DNA of 64,000 nucleotides from Zopfochytrium polystomum (Eukaryota; Chytridiomycota; Chytridiomycetes; Chytridiales; Chytridiaceae), in the NCBI GenBank assembly GCA_025765615.1, contig JAIVFJ010000206.1, forward strand, positions 1-64,000, read 5' to 3'. The notes under the pieces were generated by a model that saw nothing but the letters and a program-made list of their open reading frames with translations, was not told the origin of the DNA and searched no databases. Position numbers and translations under genes: made by a program. This document shows positions 20,425-31,600 of the stretch, piece by piece; within the stretch, counting starts at the first letter, position 1, and every line of letters begins with the position of its first letter.

Positions 20425-21547
20425 TTAGCGGAACCGCACGACCGCCCTGACCCTTGCCCACCGCATCTTTGCGACCGCCTCAAAGATATACCGCAAGCCC
20501 ACGACGCCAGCAAGCGTGTTCCCGGCGCGCCACTTCCACTCGCTCGCGGCCGTCAGCAGCATCTCGGTGCGGTCGATTACCGCGCCGTCGGGGAACACTG
20601 CCGTGGCGTAGACCAGCGTCAGCGGCGCGGGCAGCCGGCCCTCGAGGATCTCGAGCTCCACCGTGAATGGCGCCGTCGCGGTCGCCGGCGGCAGGCCCTT
20701 CCCGCTGGGGCCGAGGGCTGCCAGCGGGATGGACGCCGCGGGACCACCGACCCCGCCGGTGGGCCATAACGCCCACGGGTCCTCCGCGCCCTGCGTCCTC
20801 AGATTGGCGGCCCACGCGGCAGCCCAGGCGTGGACGTCGTCGGCGCGCTCGGCGGTGAAGAGCGTCCTCAAGACGGGGCCGCCGCAGCAGCAGGTATTAC
20901 ACAGCGAGACAAGGAAGAGCGCGACACCGATCATCCAAAAGACGATGAACTTTGAGCCTTCCATCGACTCGTGCAGGGTGCAGGTGCCGTAAAGGAAATC
21001 CAGGGAAAAGCTGCTTACGTAGATGAAGAGGATGGCGAGGGCGGCGCCGGTTGCGCCGGCGGTGAAGATGAAGGGGATGACCTCGGCGAGGATGTGGTCG
21101 GTGAGGGGCGCGAGGGTAGCGACGGGCTGTGGGGTGGTTGTTGCAGTAAAGGCAGCGGCGGTGCGGAGGGGGTGACGGAAGCGGCGGGCGTGGCGGACGC
21201 GGCGGACGATCGGGACAGCAATAAATGCGACGGCGTTAGCGGCGCAGTAGGCGGCGGTGAGGGCGAGAAGGAACGGGTAGAGCTTGCCAGCGGGGGTAGA
21301 TGGCGGGTGCGATGTGGCAGCCGATGGTGTCGGGCGAGCGAGTCCAGAGGAGTGTCTCCGCCGGCGAGAAGCAGTTATTGCAGGTGTCGGGCCGGTTCCC
21401 GCCGTAGAAGCAGATGCTTCCCGGCGCGAGGCCCGTCTTGCAGACGGTCGTACCGCCGGCGCCGTCGTCGCAGTTAAGCACGCCGGCCGAGTCGACGATG
21501 CCCACGCACGGGCCTAGCTCGACTGTGCGGTTGCTGGCGGCGGCCAT
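20425..21547 (-). CDS. Cysteine-rich multi-pass membrane protein, paralogue B (1-nt frame break)
   Basis: Paralogue of 17,275-18,390 with the same order: an N-terminal seven-Cys domain, three hydrophobic helices, a CNTCCCG cluster and a soluble C-terminus ending ARVRAVVRFR. The start is at 21,547 (MAAASNRTVELG). The frame breaks at a five-G run on the plus strand (21,292-21,296, five C on the coding strand). With one base fewer, the text continues from IYP into AGKLYPFLLALTAAY, exactly as in paralogue A. The total length, 1,123 nt, is one base over a multiple of three. The middle segment (TM1 to TM3) therefore lies in a different frame from the N-terminus. This may be a sequencing error or a young pseudogene. 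Function unknown. Confidence 0.7.
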
Positions 21548-21612
21548 TTCTTGTTGTGGTAGTCGTTGTTGTCTTGTCAGCAGCACCTGTGATGGTTTTT
21601 TGTAGTGACCGC

Positions 21613-21641
21613 GTCTCTCTCTCTCTCTCTCTCTCTCTCTC
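21613..21641 (-). repeat. (CT)n microsatellite upstream of paralogue B
   Basis: CT on the plus strand, GA on the coding strand, about 65 bp upstream of the start codon, at the same relative place as in paralogue A. Confidence 0.95.
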
Positions 21642-21649
21642 CTTTGTTT

Positions 21650-22023
21650 TGCGAGCAAGACAGCGTGGTCAAGCCACACATTGTTTTTTTTTTTTTTGTC
21701 GTTCACTTCCCGGTATGGAACAATTTTATTCGGGGCAAAAATATTGCGAGTTGGATGGCGCGCCTGTCTCGCCCCGGAGGAAGGAAGAGGAGAGTTAGTT
21801 GCTCATTCCACCGTCGATCCGGTGGGTTTGCGCGCAAAGAGCATCTCCAGTGATGCAAATCCGAAAGGAACTCACAACTTTTTCTTTTCTGTAATAGGTT
21901 GTCAGAACGAAGAAGCAAAACGAGTATATATATCTGAAACGAATTCACTTTGGTGTCTCTGTACAAACGCCTCCAAGTAACCCAGGTATTTGCAATTAGT
22001 TCCCTCCCAAAATTCTGATGATT
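21650..22023. other. Gap: no gene seen
   Basis: A T-run at 21,684-21,697 and otherwise unremarkable AT-rich sequence leading into the repeat block. Confidence 0.4.
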
Positions 22024-22250
22024 AGGGTGGGGTATGGCCTGTCAGGCACCCCTCCCTATGCGAAAAAGAAAGATGTTGGGAAAACCTGGCACAACCGAAA
22101 CTAGAAAGACAAAAGTAGTAAAAGTTATTTCAATAATAAAGCTTTTTTACCTGCTAATATACTTTGATAATGGCTTGGAAACTAAAGAACGGGGAATAAT
22201 AAAAAAGGGGACCGGATCCTTGCCGTTTAAGGACAGGTTTGCTTGGTCTG
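22024..22250 (+). repeat. Dispersed repeat R1, copy 2
   Basis: Shares GGGGTATGGCCTGTCAGGCA, AAAGACAAAAGTAGTAAAAG, ACTTTGATAATGGCTTGGAA and GACAGGTTTGCTTG blocks with the full copy at 36,705-37,010. It ends inside the family's 3' region, where R2 begins. Confidence 0.75.
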
Positions 22251-22257
22251 TTGTGAT

Positions 22258-22550
22258 TTTGATTTGGAGTGCAACGAGAGACAGTGAGTAACTTTGTCTT
22301 TTAACGGAGTGTACAGGGTCGTAGCTAGTTGTGAAGTGCGAAGCTCTTTCCTGACTATCTAGGTGGGCTATTTATATCTGGCAGATTTGTCTTATGTTGC
22401 CATGAAGGGGTGACATTGGTGACTGGGGCTATAGACAGAATGGTTGTCTCAGGGTGGCCCAGTCATCTTATAAAGGAATCTTGGCTTGGTGGAAGTGACT
22501 GCAGGGGATAGGTGTGGAGCACCTTTATCCCATCCATTCGCTGTCCCTGG
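22258..22550 (+). repeat. Dispersed repeat R2, copy 2
   Basis: Aligns with 478-745: GGAGTGCAACGAG, GAGTAACTTTGTCTTTT, GTGTACAGGGT and GATTTGTCTTATGTTGC. It lies directly between R1 and SINE S1. Confidence 0.65.
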
Positions 22551-22752
22551 AAAAACGCTGGGGTTCGAATCCCTGCCAGTGTTATGCTTTTGCCTGGTGT
22601 TGAGCCGGAGAGCGTGCCTTTTCAGTAAGTCCGTGGAGGCGACTTAGCCTTCCTATGGTAACAATAAGTCGCCATATATTCTAGTTCGTTAATTGGACTC
22701 TTCGTGTGAAGCCTGTGTCACACGGCGCCAGCTGGTTCCAACAACACAGGCA
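22551..22752 (+). mobile_element. SINE family S1, copy 2
   Basis: Contains a perfect box B (GGTTCGAATCC at 22,563-22,573) and a body matching 4,240-4,490. No poly-A tail was seen; the copy runs straight into R1 copy 3. Confidence 0.7.
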
Positions 22753-23022
22753 CCCCATCCCCCTATAGTCAAGAAGTCCCTGTTAGTCCCAAAGAAGAAA
22801 AGATGTTGGGAAGCTGTGGCACGACAGAAACTGGAAAGATAAAAGTAGAAAATGTTGTCCCAATAAGAAGGCTGTTTTAGCTGCAAATACCTTCATAATG
22901 CCTTGGAAACAAAAGAACTGGGAATAATTATAGGGGATTGCAGTTTTACAACGGGTATGCTTGTTTCGCAAATAAAATCCCCAGACTTCATGACTGAGAC
23001 CTTGGTGTGGTCTCACAATTGG
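22745..23022 (+). repeat. Dispersed repeat R1, copy 3
   Basis: Nearly full-length relative to 36,705-37,010: GGCACCCCATCC, GTCCCTGTTAGTC, AAAAGATGTTGGGA, GCCTTGGAAAC, TATGCTTGTTTCGC and GAGACCTTGGTGTGGTCTCACA are all present in order. Confidence 0.75.
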
Positions 23023-23882
23023 CCAATCTCAATTCGCCACAGCAACTGTGAATGAACTAAGTGGAATTTAAAATGATGGGCAGTGCTGGTGTGTAGCCTT
23101 CGATTAGTCGAAGTCACCATACTTCCCGATCAATCTTTGTTTATGGAGAAGCACGATCATGATCAATTCTATTCTGAACTAATCGGGACAAAATTCTACT
23201 CGTAGGGACTGCAAGCCTTGCTTTACGCGCGAAGCTCCAAAGATCCACTGGCAGATGTCACCCTTGATATCATCCGTGTGCTGCTATTTCTCGCATTTCG
23301 GCACAATGGGGCGTGCACCAGCCGAAAGAAAAAAGAAAAAAAGAAAAAAAAAAGAGTCCGCAGGCAATCTGCACCTGAATAGCGAGCGGAGCGGATTGTC
23401 TCGGATTGTGTTTGGTCATTCTGGCAAACAGGTTGTTTTTTTCTTTTTTTTCTTCTTTTTTTTTCTTCTGCCCCAGAATCTCACTCCCGTCCGCCACGTC
23501 AGTTACCTTTTCATTTGGCAAGAATCCTCCCGCATGGTGAACTCAATCATTAACCAAACAGCCATGAATTATCCCCTTGCTCAATCAGTCTGGTTTGAGG
23601 CGATGACGACTGGCAGTAGTCACCGTTTGGCTGCGTATGCGCATCGCCGACCTGCCGGATGGGTGCACATTGATGACCACGTGCTCCCATCCCTGCTGAG
23701 TGACTTTTCGCATTTGCTCTCCCTCCCGTTTCTTTTTGTTTCGATTTCGGATCCCTTTCACCGATCCGAACAAACCAGCTTCTCGTCAACCAAGTCTTTT
23801 AAACTCGCGGTAGAGCACCGTTGTAGGCGCACTGCTCCCTTTTGACGGAGTCATCACCACGGAGATACCCTGGGCTCAGCAT
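23023..23882. other. Gap: no gene seen
   Basis: Contains A- and T-rich runs (23,326-23,354; 23,437-23,465). No frame resembles a known protein. Confidence 0.4.
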
Positions 23883-24507
23883 TTAGGGGTGGTCAAACCC
23901 CCCTCTTTTTTGTTGGGAACAGACAAACAAAACGTTGCACAATTTTTCCACCACCGTTGCAAACTGCCTTTTTGGACCCATCAAAACATTTCTTTTGCTG
24001 AAAGCTCCTCGCGAGGAGCTTTCGTTGGAAAGACTTTCGTTGCAATCCAGCGTTGGAAACAGAACACTCAAATTTTTTATCATGTTTTGCAGTTTCCCAT
24101 TTTTGGAAGGTTGCTGCACACGGAAAATCTTTCCAATAATCTCAGTCTGCCTCTCATCCTCTCTCCCCTTTTCCATATCCATATCCATCGCCATGCCAGG
24201 TTTGACCACCAACTTTCATTTCGTTGGAAACAAAATAAAAAAACAGTGCAAAGCGGAATCCATTTCGTTTTACTGTCAATTTCATATACCTTGAGATTTT
24301 GAGGCAGCAAAAAAAAAGTTTGGTGGAGGGAAAAAAAAAACTTTTCACTATTGGAGACGGACCACCCTGAAATGGAGGCCGACCACCCCCCCAGTCGAAA
24401 ACTTTTTTTGCTCCCCCCTAAACATTTTTTTTCAGCCCCAAAATCTCAAGGAATATGAAATTCACTGTAAGCCAGTCCGTGCGGGGAAGGGGTTTGACCA
24501 CCCCTAA
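23883..24507. mobile_element. MITE with perfect 19-bp terminal inverted repeats
   Basis: The left end TTAGGGGTGGTCAAACCCC (23,883-23,901) is repeated exactly inverted at 24,489-24,507. Flanking TA on both sides fits a Tc1/mariner-type target duplication. The element is 625 bp with no transposase frame, so non-autonomous. A second inverted pair (about 24,275-24,305 against 24,433-24,468, containing CCTTGAGATTTTG) lies inside it, suggesting nesting or a long internal hairpin. Confidence 0.75.
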
Positions 24508-24792
24508 TATGTCGGCATAGCGGGGATCAGTCTCCGGAGCCCCGGGTGAGCCAGCGGGATCGGGATCCTTGCGAACCGGCAGAACACAATCACATTTGTG
24601 ATGTACAACAGTGCGGGGGCGGCCGCGTATCTTTCCCTTGGGAGCCGTCGACGCAGCAGCATCGGGGTTTACGATTGCAGTGCACCATGCGTGGCTGGCG
24701 GCGGGGAGCAACAGCAGTAGGGGGGTTGGGGGGGAAACTATTGATCGGGGCAACTGGGAAGATGCGGCAGGGAGAATTGGTATTAGTGACAT
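24508..24792 (-). pseudogene. ORF fragment with AT-hook-like motif, ended by the MITE
   Basis: The minus-strand frame reads MSLIPILPAASSQ at its start and includes KGKIRGRPRT, an AT-hook-like GRP core, then VVHHKCDCVLPV. It reaches the MITE end at the TA target, where the next codons come from the MITE. No intron or partner exon was established. It could be an exon of a chromatin-associated protein, but the evidence is thin. Confidence 0.3.
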
Positions 24793-25510
24793 GTGGCGGC
24801 TGCCACGAGTTGGGCTGTTGGTGGTGGTGTTGGGTGGTGTTTTAAAGGGGTGACGTTGCGGGGCGTAACATACAAAGTGAATAAAAATCGCAGGAAACAG
24901 TCAATCAGACGGAACAGCCAAATTGACCACGGATAGCGATCGGGTAGCCGCGTTTTTGAGCTGTGAGCAAATTAACCCGCCGAACGTCGACTCCAGCACA
25001 TATCGAATCCGGGGAAATAATTGATTTCTACCTGGTGGAAGCCGGTTTTCTAATTGGAATTTTCGGTTTTTCCGCAAGTTATCCATCGCTGTGTTGACAT
25101 GGCAGAAAGAATCCAATTGCCAATGACGAGTTGGAATTTCCAAAACGCTCGCTCTGCAAAATTCAGCAGCATTTCACGAGCCACTGTTTGGGATCAAAAG
25201 GGCGTCTCGTCTTGTCAAGGCCGAGCAAAAAAAAATGAATCGTTCCTGAGCCAAACTACCAACCCCCCTCTCCCCCGGTACCGTCGAAAAATCTATTTGC
25301 ACCCGATTTCCCCAAAGTTCATCTCCACCCCCTACCTTCAATGAGCCCAGTCTATCGGCCGACACAAGCGAAAGAGCGCTTCAACAAAGCGCCAAAAGAA
25401 CAACCAAACCAAAAGAAGAAAAAAAAAAAAAAAAAAAAAAAGTTGTGAATGGCCCGGGTCCGAAGGCCGAAATGGAGAAAGACCTTCCCACCCGACCTGA
25501 GGCCTTGCGT
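24793..25510. other. Gap: no gene seen
   Basis: A-run at 25,419-25,441 and GC-poor sequence. Probably the 3' flank of the minus-strand gene ending at 25,511. Confidence 0.4.
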
Positions 25511-26862
25511 TCAATACTCGCTCTTCCTCTTCGACCTGCTCTCCCTCAGCTGCTGCAGGTCATCCCATTGCTCGGCCATAGCGTCGACGCTGTGTGTGAC
25601 CTGGGCCATGAGGAGGGCGACTTGCTCGACGGTTTGGCGGCGCGGGTCGCCCGGCTCGAGGCCCGCGTGGTCTGCGACCATGTCGTGGACCAGTTTTGCG
25701 GCTTGGGCCGTCGAGTCTTGGATCTGCAGTTTAGTTTGTTGTATTTTTTTGTTTTTTTTTTTTTTTTCGTTGTTGTTTGGGGTCGGTTTTTTTTTTTTTT
25801 GCAGGAGGAGCGAAAAAGAGAAACGAGAGGTTATGAAAGGCGGCGATGTCTTACTGCTGGACGACGGAGTATGTGCGTATGAGCATCAAAGGAGTATTCG
25901 CCAATCGCGCCCGGTCGATTTCGGGTGGAAGTGGAGATCGGGAGAGTATGTTTCGAGCAGTCCGGGGAAGCTCCTCAGCTCTTAATCACCTTTCCAATCC
26001 GACTGATCATGACCGAATCGGTCTCGCCAATTGAACTTGAGCTTTCTTCAGCTGGGGAATGAAAAAATGCGGTAGAAATGTTGTCGAACGCCCGTTGGAC
26101 ATTTTAGTTACTTTGCTCCATTTCTTCGAAAAAGTAACAGTAAAGAAGGAAAGCCAGGGAAAGGGGAAGGAGTTACCGTCGTTCCGACTGTCCGTGCGCG
26201 CAGATCCTCCTTCGGGGCTTTTGCGAAGCTGAGAGGCTCGTGCCTCAAGCTCTTCCGTCTGGTCCCTTTTTGTTTCGTTGGCTGATGCAAGTGACGAATT
26301 CGGGTAAGTAGCCGTCGACAACAAGGTATGTTGTTCATTATCGGTGTCGGCAACTTGCTTCCGCTTCTGACGGTGCTTCTCTGGTCTGTCGATCAGCCCC
26401 GGTCCGGGTAAAAGCTGATCTTTCCCTTTTCGAGTTGGGAGGGGTTGGGTTGGGTTGGGTTTGGTGGGATTGTGGAAAACGCAGCGGAAAGTAAGAATCG
26501 TCCTCAAGCATCTTGACCACTTACATGCCCACACCTTTTACCATCGCCCTTGCTCCTTGACCTTGTCTTCCTCCACCTCCTCCTACTACTGTTCCTCCCC
26601 CACCTTCTCCCCCACCCCCTTGCGCTTCATCTTTCCCCAATTCCTCTTTCTCTTCTTCTTCTGCCTCGTCGTGCTCTTCCCCATCGCTCTTTGCTGCGAA
26701 GAGGGTAGCGCCGCGCACCGTGTCGGGAACAGGTAGGATGTGAAGGACGTCGTCGCCGTCCTGGCCGCCAACAGCGCTGTCGCCCTCTACTCCGCCTTCG
26801 GTCCCGCCGGGGCCGTCTGTTGTAGCCGTCGCTGTCGGGGCGTTGTCGTCGGTTGGGGACAT
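25511..26862 (-). CDS. Multi-exon protein of unknown function, acidic N-terminus and helical C-terminus
   Basis: Exons 26,862-26,525, 26,385-26,177, 26,051-25,855 and 25,723-25,511 are joined by GT-AG introns of 139, 125 and 131 nt. The first two joins are phase-consistent. The N-terminus is acidic and Gly-rich (MSPTDDNAPTATATT, EEHDEAEEEEKEELGKDE). The middle is charged (KHRQKRKQVADTDNE, KRDQTEELEARASQLRK). The C-terminus is helical (HDMVADHAGLEPGD, QVALLMAQVTHSVDAMAEQW) and ends with a basic SRSKRKSEY. Exon 3 needs a 1-nt change near 25,990, and its donor is one base out of phase with exon 4. The copy therefore has assembly errors or is decaying. The intron before exon 4 is very A-rich. No family recognised; a nuclear coiled-coil protein is an inference. 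Confidence 0.5.
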
Positions 26863-26897
26863 CGTTGGGGAGGGAAGATGGGTGTGTGGGGCTTGTT

Positions 26898-26965
26898 TTA
26901 TTTTTTATTTTTATTTTTTTTATTTTATTTTATTTTATTTTTTATTTTTTATTTTTTATTTTTTA
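26898..26965. repeat. (TTTTA)n-like tract
   Basis: Imperfect TTTTA/TTTTTA repeats just upstream of the minus-strand gene starting at 26,862. Confidence 0.9.
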
Positions 26966-26969
26966 GTTG

Positions 26970-27597
26970 TGCTGGTTTGTCATTCATTCATGAAGGGATC
27001 GAACAGTGTTTCTGTTCGGGAGAGTTCTCCTTTTTTGGCCCAAGGGCCACGATCGATGACTCAGTTTGGATGATGGGTGGGCTAATTTGAGAGGCAGAAG
27101 AGAGACAGAGCAACCGACAGAGAGCAGTCGGAAAGACAGACAGAAGGACATTGACAAAAGAGACAGAGGCGATCTAATTGCAGTCGAACAATTGACCAAT
27201 GACAGTTTTGTGACACGTTCGGCCTTCTCGTCCGATCCCCCTCCCAGTGTGTTTTCGCGCCTTTGGCGAAGCACTCGCTCGATCACTGTCTTTTTCCAAT
27301 ACGGACTCGTCGGATTGACTTGCGCCGTCAGATCCATTTCTTCCAACTGCGGCTTTGCGGTCCTACCTTTTGCGCTCCCACTTCTTTGTCACTGGAAGTC
27401 CCAGCGCCGTGCGGCCAGACCGCCGCTGACCAGTTCACGTCCAACAAGGCTGCAGTGTGGAATACCCTCGCAGCGCCGACAACATGCTTTCTGGTTCGTG
27501 CCGGGGTGTTGGGGCAGGCATCGAGCTGTGAGCTATGAGATTCTCATGTATCTCACATACGTGTTGCTCGTAATGTTGGTTCTCAGCTCTTACTTTG
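26970..27597. other. Gap: no gene seen
   Basis: No convincing frame. Positions 27,530-27,612 loosely resemble 95-180 (TCTCACAT and GGTTCTCA words). Confidence 0.4.
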
Positions 27598-28288
27598 CTA
27601 TGATTTGGTATAACACATTGTATAGTTTTTACAGGAAAGTATGACCCTATCAGTGCCTTGCCATTCAAAATCCTTTACCCAAGAGGCAAACCCATTTCTC
27701 AAACAATCCAAGTCTTCAATGGTACTTGGGCACTGAAGGCAATGATGAACGAACTCTGAGAATTCAAGAAAGTGTGTATAGTATACCTTAGGGAGCTTCT
27801 TATCCAGCTGTGCTGGCCCAACAAACAAGATCAAGGCCAGCATCATCTCCCCCAAATAGGACAACTTGGATTTGTGGATATCAGAAGCTTGCCAACAATG
27901 CTTGAGGGGATTGACACTGTGGCCCATGGCTCTGGATCCCCAGCTACCATTTTTTGATTTGTTCTTACTGGTAGTCGTGGGTTCCATTTTCGATTCAGGG
28001 ATACTATTTCTCATTGATTTGGGTGTTTGAGATCCCATTTTTCTTGTTGCCCTGGCTCCCATTTTCATGTAAAATGGTAGCTGGAGATACCAACACAATG
28101 GGCTCTGCAGCTCCATTTTTCTGGGATGTTGACATCATGGTTAAATCTGCCAGATTTACGAGAAGGCCCATGGATGGGGTCCCAGTTCTACCTCTCCTTT
28201 AGCCATGGCTCAGAATTGTCGGAAATCGAATTGTCTTAATCCATTTATTGATATTCTGCCATTCTACATACCCCTACTGGACCACAGT
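27598..28288 (-). pseudogene. Possible DNA-transposase fragment (CACTA/KDZ-like), cut by the gypsy insertion
   Basis: The 172-residue frame has a block (KKLPKVYYTHFLEFSEFVHH, then a stretch ending FASWVKDFEW) that resembles, from memory, the helical region of large fungal CACTA/KDZ-type transposases. It lies on the same strand as ORF pieces at 33,639-34,448 on the far side of the gypsy element, so the host sequence may be one older transposon. No catalytic motif was seen. Confidence 0.35.
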
Positions 28289-28293
28289 CCACT
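28289..28293. repeat. Target-site duplication CCACT, left
   Basis: CCACT directly abuts the LTR start at 28,294 and recurs at 33,599-33,603. Confidence 0.9.
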
Positions 28294-28646
28294 TGTCAGG
28301 AACAGGGCAGGACAGGACAAGGCAGACAAGGAACTGAGAGGAGTGATGATTGTATTGGAAACAATAATTCACTTGAGGGATGGGACAGGTCCCCCATCCC
28401 CCTTTTATACCTTTTGAGAGTCTTCCTTGTCAAGACTCCAAGAAAGTTCCAGAAAGAGCAATTAGTAATGCAATGATACCAATGATACCAATGACAACAA
28501 GACAAGTCAGGAAAGCAAAGAAGGTTCCAGAAGGTTCCACAAGGTTCCATGAAGGAATGTTCTAGAAGGTTCCAGAAGGTTCCAGAAGGTTCCATGAAGG
28601 AATGTTCTAGAAGGTTCCAGAGGTTTCCAGAGGGTGATTCATAACA
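28294..28646 (-). repeat. 3' LTR of the gypsy element
   Basis: 353 bp, with TG and CA ends. It contains the heat-shock-element array at 28,519-28,618 and a TATA box on the minus strand at 28,402-28,409. Offset from the 5' LTR is exactly 4,952 bp throughout. Confidence 0.95.
28519..28618. promoter_or_regulatory. Heat-shock-element array in the 3' LTR
   Basis: Alternating GAAnnTTC half-sites. Same arrangement as in the 5' LTR (33,471-33,570). Confidence 0.7.
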
Positions 28647-28660
28647 TCATCTCCCCCTTT
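28647..28660 (-). other. Polypurine tract of the gypsy element
   Basis: Sense AAAAGGGGGAGATGA runs directly into the 3' LTR. It overlaps the last Pol codons and the TGA stop (28,649-28,647). Its position and composition fit plus-strand priming. Confidence 0.75.
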
Positions 28661-31600
28661 TAGGCCTCTTCTGCAACTTGGTGGGGTACCTGGTCTTGAA
28701 CTCGAGCAGAAGGTCTTGGCAGTGAGTGAGGTTTGACTCAGGCTCCCAGGTGTTGTCAGCATCTGAGTAACCTTTCCACTTAACAAGGAACTTGAGTGTT
28801 CTTCCAAACCACTTGGCATCCAAGATTTGTTCAACCTCAAATTCCTCTTCACCTTCTACCTCAACTGGAGGAGGAGGAGGAACAACTCTGCCTGGAATGG
28901 AATTGGCCACAAACTTCTCTAAAAGGCTGACATGGAAAACTGGGTGGATCTTCATGGATGCAGGGAGATCCAGCTTGAAGGTGACTGGATTGATTTGCTC
29001 CAAGATCTTGAAAGGACCCAACTTGAGGTTGTCTAGCTTGGGACTTGGTCTTTTGGTCTGCAAGTTCTTCCTCAGAAGCCAAACTTGCTGACCCACAGCA
29101 AGGTCATGGTCCATTCTGTGAGTGTTGGCAAATCTTGAGGCATCTTCTTGGGCTTGCTTCAGGGTGGAGTCCAGGAAGGTGCTGATGATCTTGAGCTTAT
29201 GTAAGTGTGAAGCCGCAGCAGGAGCTTGGACATTGGATAGGGTCTCTTGTCCCAGAAGATCTCCTCTTGGATTGAAGCCATAGGTTGCAAAGAAAGGAGA
29301 TAGCTGGGTGCTTGAGTGGAGAGAATTGTTGAGAGCAAATTCTGCCAGTGGAAGGAGGGTGGGCCAATCATCCTGTTGATAGCTGACATAGCACCTCAAA
29401 TACTGCTCCAGAGTCTGGTTTGTTCTTTCTGTTTGTCCATCAGTCTGAGGGTGATAAGCAGTTGACAGTTGAGACTTGATTCCAAGGGCTGCTGTGAGTG
29501 CTTTCCAAAATTGAGATCTGAACTGTGGTCCTCTGTCACTGATGATTGACTGAGGCAGCCCATGGAGCCTGAATATGTGCTGCAAAAACAGGTCTGCTGT
29601 TCCTTGTGCATCTATATTCTCAGTGCAGGGGATGAAATGGGCCAACTTTGTCCTTCTGCAGATGACAACAAGGATAGAGTCAAATCCATGGGATGGGGGC
29701 AGTTTCACAATGAAGTCCATGGATATTGATGACCAAGGGCTGATGGCAATTGGGAGGGGCTCCAGAAGTCCATAGGGCTTGTGTCTGCTGGATTTGTTTC
29801 TTTGACAGGTTTCACAGCTGCTGACATAGTTCTTGATGTACTTCCTCATGCCTGGCCAGTAGAAGTCTCTGGAAACAAGCTCATATGTCTTGTGCTCTCC
29901 TGGGTGTCCAGCTGTTGCTGCATCATGCCTTGTCTTGAGTATCTCAAGTTTTTCCTCTTCTTGGCTGATTTGAATCTTGTGAGGCTTGGGGTCCTTGGAA
30001 ATAGCATTGGCCCACACACTGTCAGGAAGCAATGAAAGGTGTGTCTTGGATGGTGGGGTGAAACCATCTCCCCCTTCAGGTGCAAGGTCTGTTCTTCTTG
30101 ACAGGGCATCAGCCACAGTGTTAAGGTGGCCAGGAGAATAGCACAGCTTAAAGTCATACTCAGAGAGCAGTTCAGCCCACCTGGCATGCCTCTGCTTGAG
30201 CAACCTCCTTGCCCTGAAGAAGGTGAGGTTCTTGTGATCAGAATAGACAGAGATGCCTTTAGAACCAGCCAAGTAGTGTCTCCAGAATTTGAATGCTTCC
30301 ACAATTGCAAGCAACTCCTTGTCATGGACTGTGTAGTTACACTCAGCACTGTTCAGCTTCCTGGAGTAATATGCCACTGGATGCAGAGGAGCAGAGGGGT
30401 CCTGAGAGCTTGGCTGGGACAGAACAGCGCCAAGGGCATAGTCTGAGGCATCAGTTTCCAAGGTGAAGGGAAGCAAGGGATCCACATGCTTAAGGAGTGG
30501 TGCACTTGTGGTTGCTGTCTTAAGAGCTAGCCAGGCTTGCTCTGCTGCTGGGGTCCATTCAAACTTGGTGGTCTTCTTGGTGAGATCAGTGAGAGGCTTG
30601 GCTATGGCAGAATAGTTGGCAATGAAGGTTCTGTAGAAGTTGCAAAATCCAAGGAAGCTTTGAACATCCTTGATGGAATTTGGAGCCTTCCATTCAAGAA
30701 TAGTTTGGATCTTGTCTGGTGCCATGGAGATCCCTTTGTCAGACACAATGAACCCCAAAAACTCAATGGAGGTCTTGTGGAATTCACACTTCTCCAGCTT
30801 TGCATAGAGGTGATGCTGTCTGAGTCTCTCCAAGACAGTCTTGACATGTCCCATATGGCTTGCAGTGTCAGATGAAAATACCAGGATATCATCCAGGTAG
30901 ACAATGACAAAAAGGTCCAGAATATCCCTGAAGATGTCATTCATCATGCCTTGGAAAATAGCTGGAGCATTGGTAAGTCCAAAGGGCATGACCAAGTACT
31001 CAAAGTGACCGTATTTGCATCTGAAGGCAGTCTTCCATTGATCCTGGGGCTTAATTCTGACCAAATTGTAGGCACCTCTGAGGTCAATCTTGGAAAATAT
31101 CCTTGCATGGCTCAGTTTGTCCAGTAATTCAGAGATGAGAGGCAGTGGATAGCGGTTCTTGACTGTCATCTCATTGAGATCTCTGTAGTCCACACAGGGT
31201 CTCAGTCCCCCATCCTTCTTCTTGACAAAAAAGATGGGAGCTCCAGCTGGTGACTTGGAAGGTTGGATGAATCCCTTGTTCAGCATTTCTTCAATGTATT
31301 CTTGGAGGGCCTTGGCTTCTGGTGGAGAGAGGTGGTACAGTGGCTTGAAAGGTGGGCTGCAAGTTTCATCCTTGAGTGGGATTTCACAGTCATAAGGCCT
31401 CTGAGCTGGTAGCAGGTCTGCCTTGGTCTTGGAAAACACATCAGCATAAGGGAGATATTCTTTTGGTAGCTTGGATGCCAGCAAAAGGTCTGATGGGTCC
31501 AGGTTGTTGTGCTCCTCAGCAGTGGGGCTTGAATTCTTGACTGGGAACTGTGATTCTTGAATCTTTGACTGAGAGTTCTGTTCTTGGCAAAGACTGTGAG

